Below are positions 34,255 through 39,170 of a stretch of 39,170 nt of DNA, piece by piece (position 1 is the first letter of the stretch; each line of letters starts with the position of its first letter). Below the pieces are notes generated by a model. It saw only the letters and a program-made list of their open reading frames with translations, was not told the origin of the DNA and did not search any database. The stretch lies in the NCBI GenBank assembly GCA_012271185.1, contig JAAXGV010000207.1, positions 1 to 39,170 on the forward strand. The letters run 5' to 3'. This DNA comes from Rhodothermales bacterium. Its GTDB lineage: Bacteria; Bacteroidota; Rhodothermia; Rhodothermales; Bin80. A program made the position numbers and the translations under genes.

Positions 34255-34596
34255 ATGCCGTACGTCGTTGCCGAGCCGTGCATCAACTGCAAGCACACGG
34301 ATTGTGTGGAGGTGTGCCCCGTAGACTGTTTTTATGAAGGGCCCAATTTCCTTGTGATTCACCCGGACGAGTGCATTGACTGCAATGCCTGCGTTCCTGT
34401 CTGCCCGGTTGAGGCCATCTATCCTGACGATGAGCTGCCGGAGGAGTGGGAGCACTACATACAGTGGAACCAGTACCTTGCTGAAAAATGGCAGGAGGAT
34501 GGATATAACATCGTTGAGCGCAAGGAGCCGATGGACGATGCGGAGGAATGGAAAACAAAAGATAAGTCCGAAGAGCACATCCTTGATTGGGAGTAG
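34255..34596 (+). CDS. fdxA: 7Fe ferredoxin (FdxA type)
   Basis: This 113-aa ferredoxin carries the two-cluster pattern of Fdx[18 protein letters not shown] (residues 9-25) and [12 protein letters not shown] (40-51). By analogy to the family, C9, C17, C21 and C50 would bind a 3Fe-4S cluster and C25, C40, C43 and C46 a 4Fe-4S cluster. The acidic C-terminal half ([18 protein letters not shown]) is typical. It is a soluble electron carrier and a plausible partner for the ferredoxin-NADP reductase at 20203. The gene stands alone between the divergent RNase D gene and the convergent ahcY gene. Confidence 0.95.
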   Translation: MPYVVAEPCINCKHTDCVEVCPVDCFYEGPNFLVIHPDECIDCNACVPVCPVEAIYPDDELPEEWEHYIQWNQYLAEKWQEDGYNIVERKEPMDDAEEWKTKDKSEEHILDWE

Positions 34597-34613
34597 CCTT
34601 CCCAGGTACGCGT

Positions 34614-34636
34614 GTCAGCGTCTTTATGCCGCTGAC
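34614..34636. terminator. Candidate hairpin between fdxA and ahcY
   Basis: The arms GTCAGCG and CGCTGAC form a perfect 7-bp stem with a 9-base loop, starting 18 bases after the fdxA stop in the gap between two convergent genes. There is no clear T-run on either strand, so it is a weak candidate for a bidirectional terminator. Confidence 0.3.
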
Positions 34637-34745
34637 TGGCCTGGCCAGTGCATGAAAGGGAGACTGGTGTACATGGTTCCAGTGCAGTCCTGGCATCTTA
34701 CCGCGCCACGCGGGCATCTGGCCTGAATGCCGGGCGTCAGCTCCC

Positions 34746-36023
34746 TCAGGTGCCTGCGGAGTAATCTGTCGCGTAGACAGTCTGTTCCGGGGTCAGCGTA
34801 TCAATCCTTAGGCCCATCGACTGCAGCTTCAAACCGGCGATATGCTGGTCAATGCTGCCGGGAAGGTTCATGACGGTGTTGGCGAGTGCCTCGCCGCGCT
34901 CATGCTGCTGCACCAGGCTGAGGTGCGCCATAAACTGGTTCGCGAAGCTCATATCCATCACTTCGGAAGGGTGGCCTTCCGCCGCAGCCAGGTTCACCAG
35001 CCGCCCCTCGGCCAGGACAAAAAGCTTGCGTCCATCGGACATGGTGTATTCCCGGTTGTCGGGCCGAATCACCCGTGAGCATGCCGATACCTCTGCGAGC
35101 TCCTTCAGGTTAAGCTCCACGTCATAGTGACCGGTGTTGCATACGACAGCACCATTCTTCATGGCCTCAAAGTGGCGTCCCCGTATGATGTCCTTCATAC
35201 CGGCCGCGGTAACGAACACATCACCAATGGCAGCGGCTTCATCCATGGGCATAACACGCATGCCTTCCAGCGTTGCCTTGAGGGCGGCGGTGGGTTTGAC
35301 CTCGGTCACGATGACATTGGCCCCCAGGCCTTTGGCGCGCATAGCCACGCCACGCCCGCAATGGCCATACCCTGCTACAACAAAGTTCTTTCCGGCCACC
35401 AGTATGCTGGTGGCGCGCAGGATCCCGTCCAGCGTAGATTGCCCTGTGCCATAAACGTTGTCGAAGTCCCACTTCGTTTCCGTGTCGTTTACGGCATAGA
35501 CAGGATAGAGCAGCTTCCCGTCCTGAGCCATCGCACGCAGGCGCTGCACACCGGTGGTCGTTTCTTCGCTGCCGCCGATAATGTGATCAGCCAGGTGTGG
35601 GAAGCGATGGTGCACCGTGAAGATGAGATCGGCACCATCATCCAGCGTCAGGTGGGGCGGCTTGTCAATGGTGCGGTCAATGCTCCAGTAGAATTCCTCC
35701 ACACTTTGGCCGTACCAGGCATAGATCTCAATCCCGTGCCTGGCAAGGGCGGCTGCCACCTCGTCGTTGGTCGAGAGCGGGTTGCACCCGCTCCAGGCCA
35801 CCTCGGCGCCGCATGCCGCGAAGCTTTCCACAAGCACGGCGGTTTCCTTCGTCACATGCAGGCAGCCGGTGATCTTGTAGCCCTTAAATGGCTGTGTCTT
35901 CGAATATTGGGCGCGCAGCCGGGCCAAAACCGGCATCCGGCTCTCTGCCCACTCAATACGCATCCGCCCGGCATCTGCCAAGGCTAGGTCCCGTACCTTA
36001 TACGCGCCTGCTTTGTGGTCCAT
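34746..36023 (-). CDS. ahcY: S-adenosylhomocysteine hydrolase
   Basis: This 425-aa enzyme hydrolyses S-adenosylhomocysteine to adenosine and homocysteine, relieving inhibition of methyltransferases. Visible family motifs include GCLHVTKETAVLVE (53-66), SGCNPLSTND (78-87), YGTGQSTLDG (191-200), the NAD-binding loop GYGHCGRG (218-225) and NTGHYDVELN (296-305). The short form without the roughly 40-residue insertion of eukaryotic and many proteobacterial enzymes is typical of archaea and thermophile-related bacteria. The ATG at 36023 gives the family N-terminus (YKVRDLALADAG); upstream in-frame codons to 36425 run into the neighbouring gene and are not family sequence. The 241-bp leader shows no SAH or SAM riboswitch consensus that I can recognise. 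Confidence 0.96.
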   Translation of the reverse strand: MDHKAGAYKVRDLALADAGRMRIEWAESRMPVLARLRAQYSKTQPFKGYKITGCLHVTKETAVLVESFAACGAEVAWSGCNPLSTNDEVAAALARHGIEIYAWYGQSVEEFYWSIDRTIDKPPHLTLDDGADLIFTVHHRFPHLADHIIGGSEETTTGVQRLRAMAQDGKLLYPVYAVNDTETKWDFDNVYGTGQSTLDGILRATSILVAGKNFVVAGYGHCGRGVAMRAKGLGANVIVTEVKPTAALKATLEGMRVMPMDEAAAIGDVFVTAAGMKDIIRGRHFEAMKNGAVVCNTGHYDVELNLKELAEVSACSRVIRPDNREYTMSDGRKLFVLAEGRLVNLAAAEGHPSEVMDMSFANQFMAHLSLVQQHERGEALANTVMNLPGSIDQHIAGLKLQSMGLRIDTLTPEQTVYATDYSAGT

Positions 36024-36264
36024 ATGAAATCTGGTGTGCGTGCCGCTGCAACGATCTGAGCCCGGAGCCGTTTCCCGGATGAAGATGAAGAGGTCTTCAA
36101 GATTGCCCCCTACAGAGGTCTTTGCGGTGCGGGGAGCAGCGGACTGGCCTGGAGCGTGGCCCGTCATCCGCGTCGGGTTCCAGCGCAGACCGCCCCAGCC
36201 TGGGCGCAGGATGCATGGGCCGGGACTGTTTGCCGGAGGCTGTACTGCCCGCAAGCGGTAACGC

Positions 36265-39170
36265 CTACCGGGAAAGGATAAGAGCCTCGGAAAACACCGC
36301 GCCTCCCGCGCGCATGTGCAGGAAATACAGCCCGGCTGCAAGGCCAGGGAGCTCCAGATGCACCGTGTGTGTGCCGGCCTCCTGGGTGTGATCAGCCAAC
36401 ACCTCCACACGCTGTCCGAGTGCATTGTAGAGTTCCAGCACTATCGGCATGGCCTCCGGAAGCGAATAGCTGAACGTCGTGTGCCCGGAAAACGGCTCAG
36501 GGTAGTTGCTGAACAGCTCAAGCCCCGGGTCGGCGACAAAAGCCTCTTCACTGGTGGAGCTCTCGATGGCCACTGAGCGCACCAGCCACGACTCAGCGTC
36601 ACCGAACGTGCCACCTGTGCCAAGATCAATACGCAGCCAGACACTTGCGCCAGTATGCCTTGTCAGGTCAAACAGCGTAACCTCGTCTCGCGCCATGGCA
36701 AAAACCGGCTCGCCAGCCATCGGATGCGTCTGGGGCAGGTCATCGGATGCGTCATACCCGTCCCGGGGCGCAAGCACCTCCCAGCGGGCACCATTGTTGG
36801 CTGATACCTTGACGTTGCCGCGAGCGTCTTCAAAGCGCATGGCATGGTCCAGGCGGAGCGTGATGTCACTGGCATTGGAAGGCAGCTCCGCCGGAATCAG
36901 CACAATGCTTGATACCAGATCGTTGCTGCTGTTTGTCGCAGCGTAGCCGCCATTCTCGTCAGACGCCCACAGCCCTGTGGTGGTGGCCCGCGCAAGCACC
37001 GCAATGCGGTCTACCAGGCGCGCTTCCACCAGAAGAGGCGGAGCACCCTGCGCCGGAAACTCCAGCACGTTGCCGTCAAAGTCCTGGATATGCAGGCGGT
37101 ACCGGATCCGATCTCCCGACTGGAGCACTTCCGGTTCCTGGAACGTTCCGACAAATGTGATGATACTGGATGGATCCATCGCCAGCCGCAGCGTGCCGTG
37201 CTGGTCGGCAGTGCCGCTCCGCTCAAAGGTATAGTCTGCTGTGACAGCATCTATTCCCGTATTGTCCGTAGCGACGACACGGGCGGGCGTGGGGGCCTCA
37301 CCAGCCGGTATGGCAATAAGCGGCGCAGGCGCCCTACCCAGCAGCGCTGGGGCGGTGTCATCGGTCGGGAGCTGCTCCAGTATGCGTATACCGCCAACGA
37401 CCCAGCCCGCGTAGTCGTGCGCGGAGGTCTGTGCATTGCCTTGGCCGGTACCGGCAGTCAGGCGCAGCTGCAGGTGCGGGACATGTGGGAGGCTGAAGAG
37501 CGCCCGTCGCCAGCCGTAGCTGTAGCCCGCAAAAGCCGGCTGACCGGCCAGCGGGTTGGAATCATCCAGCATTGCCGTGTAGCCGGCCTGCGGCACGAGC
37601 ACCTGCCAGGTTGCGCCGTCATCTGTGGAGGCCCTGACATTGCCGCCGTCAAAGGCCGTGCCGCCGGGGCTGTGCACTGGTGCGGAGATACCCGAATGCT
37701 CAAAGTCGTGCCAGTGCCAGATCTCCAGAAAAGCCTCAGGGAAGTTGATCAGGTTGATCCCGGGAATCTCCAGTGCGCTGATGCTGGAGTGATCCGCATA
37801 GGGGCCGTCCGCAGTCATCAGCCACACCTGTTCGCCCGAATGTGCAACCAGGAGGCCATACGACGGCTTGGCGCGTCGCCACGCGCCATTGGCAGACAGC
37901 ACCGCACCCTCGTCTGCGTGATAAGAGGCCAGGATGCCTTTTTCAATGATGTCGACAGCGAACGCCGGCGCATCCACCGGGGGCAAGGTGCCCGTGTTCT
38001 GCGCGCCTGACGCATCAGTCGCCCATATCCGGTAGTGGACGCGGCTTTTGACCTGGAGGTCCATCGCTGGAAAGCTTCCCGTAAACAAGGCATCGTTGCC
38101 TGTCAGCGTAAATGTCTCGCCGGACAGGCGCGACCCATCCGGCAGCTCCACATCATACTCCACCCAGGCTGAGGCTACGGGCATGGCATCGGCGATGGCA
38201 GCAGAAACAAGGGGTGGCCAGTCCTCTGCTGCAATGTGCGTGAAGTACTGATGAGTGATGACGGGCGCCTCAGTGTCCTTCATCACATCAGTAGTGAACA
38301 CGGTCTGCGGCGCGTCGGCAGGAAGGTATGCGACATTCCCGTACGGGCTTTCCACCCTGAAGTAGTATGTGACCGTTTCCGCGCTCGCCGAGAGCGGGAC
38401 CGTAAAGGTGTACAGGTCGTCCCCGGTTTGCGCCATCGTGGCGATCTCCCACGTGCCGCCGTTGACGGCATAATGCACCTCGGGACTGATCGCGTCGTCG
38501 CTGCAGCTCTGGATGTGCAGCTCCACAGTGAGCGGAAAAGCGAAGTCCGGCAGCGTGGCTTCCGGCGTGTGCGAAAGCACAAAAGTGCCAGGCGTACAGG
38601 TGATGTAGCCGCGGTCCACCAGGATCGGGGCGATAGTGGACACGTGACTGCCCTGATGGAGGTCGCGGTCAGCCTGGATAATCGCCTCGGCTGCGTCAGG
38701 AAACGTGACGGGCGCATTCAGATAACGGTGCGAAGCCAGCACCAGCCTGTCTGTTACCTCCTTGCCTGCCGCGTCATAGAGGTCATGCAGGGACGTGGCC
38801 CATATGATCCCGTCACGGTAGATGTTGCAGGGCGGATTGCTGACACACGTGAAACCACTGGGGTAGGTGGCGGTGGTGCCCAGCCTTCGCCCGGGCCATG
38901 TTTCATTGCCGTCCCAGGCAAACACTTTTTCCCAGTCGCCCGCAGGGATGGTACCATCGTCCATGAGCCCCCGCGTATAGGTGCTGGCCCAGTAGTCTGA
39001 AAATCCCTCGTGCAGGGCGCCGCCTTCCCCGGTATTGAAAAGGTGCGGTGTGGTGCCTTCAAGCAGCGCATGGCCGTACTCGTGCCAGATCACTTCCGCA
39101 TCTTCTCCATCGTCAATACCGCCATCACCAAAAGAGACGGCGTTCAGATGGGGGTAATAGGCTGAGTTGT
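36265..39170 (-). CDS. Secreted M36-like metalloprotease with T9SS sorting domain (5' end outside window)
   Basis: The frame is open to the right edge, so the N-terminus is missing; the apparent start at 39093 is an internal GTG. Visible upstream codons read AYYPHLNAVSFGDGG, leading into the zinc motif HEYGH and EGFSDYW about 21 residues later, the pattern of gluzincin proteases of the fungalysin-like (M36) type. The rest is a string of beta-rich modules, including two with immune-inhibitor-A-like character (NVRASTDDGATWQVLVP; NVKVSANNGARWEVLAP). The C-terminus (NYPEPFSGHTTFSYSLPE ... LYFLHMRAGG) is a T9SS type A sorting domain, which directs export to the outer surface or medium. Nutrient-scavenging proteolysis is likely. 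The gene ends 241 bp before ahcY and is not obviously linked to it. Confidence 0.9.
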   Translation of the reverse strand, partial: NSAYYPHLNAVSFGDGGIDDGEDAEVIWHEYGHALLEGTTPHLFNTGEGGALHEGFSDYWASTYTRGLMDDGTIPAGDWEKVFAWDGNETWPGRRLGTTATYPSGFTCVSNPPCNIYRDGIIWATSLHDLYDAAGKEVTDRLVLASHRYLNAPVTFPDAAEAIIQADRDLHQGSHVSTIAPILVDRGYITCTPGTFVLSHTPEATLPDFAFPLTVELHIQSCSDDAISPEVHYAVNGGTWEIATMAQTGDDLYTFTVPLSASAETVTYYFRVESPYGNVAYLPADAPQTVFTTDVMKDTEAPVITHQYFTHIAAEDWPPLVSAAIADAMPVASAWVEYDVELPDGSRLSGETFTLTGNDALFTGSFPAMDLQVKSRVHYRIWATDASGAQNTGTLPPVDAPAFAVDIIEKGILASYHADEGAVLSANGAWRRAKPSYGLLVAHSGEQVWLMTADGPYADHSSISALEIPGINLINFPEAFLEIWHWHDFEHSGISAPVHSPGGTAFDGGNVRASTDDGATWQVLVPQAGYTAMLDDSNPLAGQPAFAGYSYGWRRALFSLPHVPHLQLRLTAGTGQGNAQTSAHDYAGWVVGGIRILEQLPTDDTAPALLGRAPAPLIAIPAGEAPTPARVVATDNTGIDAVTADYTFERSGTADQHGTLRLAMDPSSIITFVGTFQEPEVLQSGDRIRYRLHIQDFDGNVLEFPAQGAPPLLVEARLVDRIAVLARATTTGLWASDENGGYAATNSSNDLVSSIVLIPAELPSNASDITLRLDHAMRFEDARGNVKVSANNGARWEVLAPRDGYDASDDLPQTHPMAGEPVFAMARDEVTLFDLTRHTGASVWLRIDLGTGGTFGDAESWLVRSVAIESSTSEEAFVADPGLELFSNYPEPFSGHTTFSYSLPEAMPIVLELYNALGQRVEVLADHTQEAGTHTVHLELPGLAAGLYFLHMRAGGAVFSEALILSR

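Noticed and set aside
36024-36264. SAH or SAM riboswitch in the ahcY leader
   Set aside because: The leader is GC-rich with weak hairpins, but I could not match the conserved core of an SAH or SAM riboswitch.

Overview
The window looks like part of a GC-rich chromosome from the Bacteroidota/Rhodothermota side of the tree. Evidence: a secreted metalloprotease ending in a type IX secretion (T9SS) sorting domain, a Bat-like gene cluster (DUF58, BatA/VWA, DUF4175, VWA), tight operons with 4-nt ATGA overlaps, and few clear Shine-Dalgarno sequences. The lineage is inferred from gene content only.

Left half (about 1-20.1 kb) is accessory DNA read almost entirely on the minus strand. From right to left it holds: an HsdR-N-like nuclease gene (18750-19922); a degenerate, tandemly amplified copy of that gene's 5' part, carrying three copies of a small membrane/coiled-coil gene (16.8-18.6 kb); a compact operon of a SNF2-type helicase, a very large N6-adenine DNA methyltransferase and a 1970-aa DEAD/DEAH-DUF1998 helicase (16394 to 3087); an SF1 helicase with a RelE-like N-terminus, broken by two frameshifts (2888 to 774); and VirB2- and VirB3-like type IV secretion genes at the window edge. 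The operon recalls class 1 DISARM and helicase-methylase-ATPase phage defence, with a DruE-like giant helicase. As sequenced, the methyltransferase is cut by an in-frame TGA between its SAM-binding motif and its catalytic NPPW motif, so the system is either decaying here or the sequence has errors.

Right half (20.2-39.2 kb) is ordinary chromosomal DNA with intact genes: an FprA-type ferredoxin-NADP reductase; a minus-strand run 31984 to 21603 of a secreted beta-propeller protein, DUF58, BatA/VWA, DUF4175, a VWA/amidotransferase-like membrane protein and a caspase-like pseudoenzyme; a divergent Nudix hydrolase; RNase D; a 7Fe ferredoxin that could be a partner of the reductase; S-adenosylhomocysteine hydrolase; and a T9SS-exported gluzincin protease running off the right edge.

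The most unusual elements are the interrupted defence operon, the apparent nuclease domain at the end of its giant helicase, and the roughly 590-bp tandem array in which a small-ORF cassette sits inside a duplicated nuclease gene. No tRNA, rRNA, CRISPR array or transposase was recognised.
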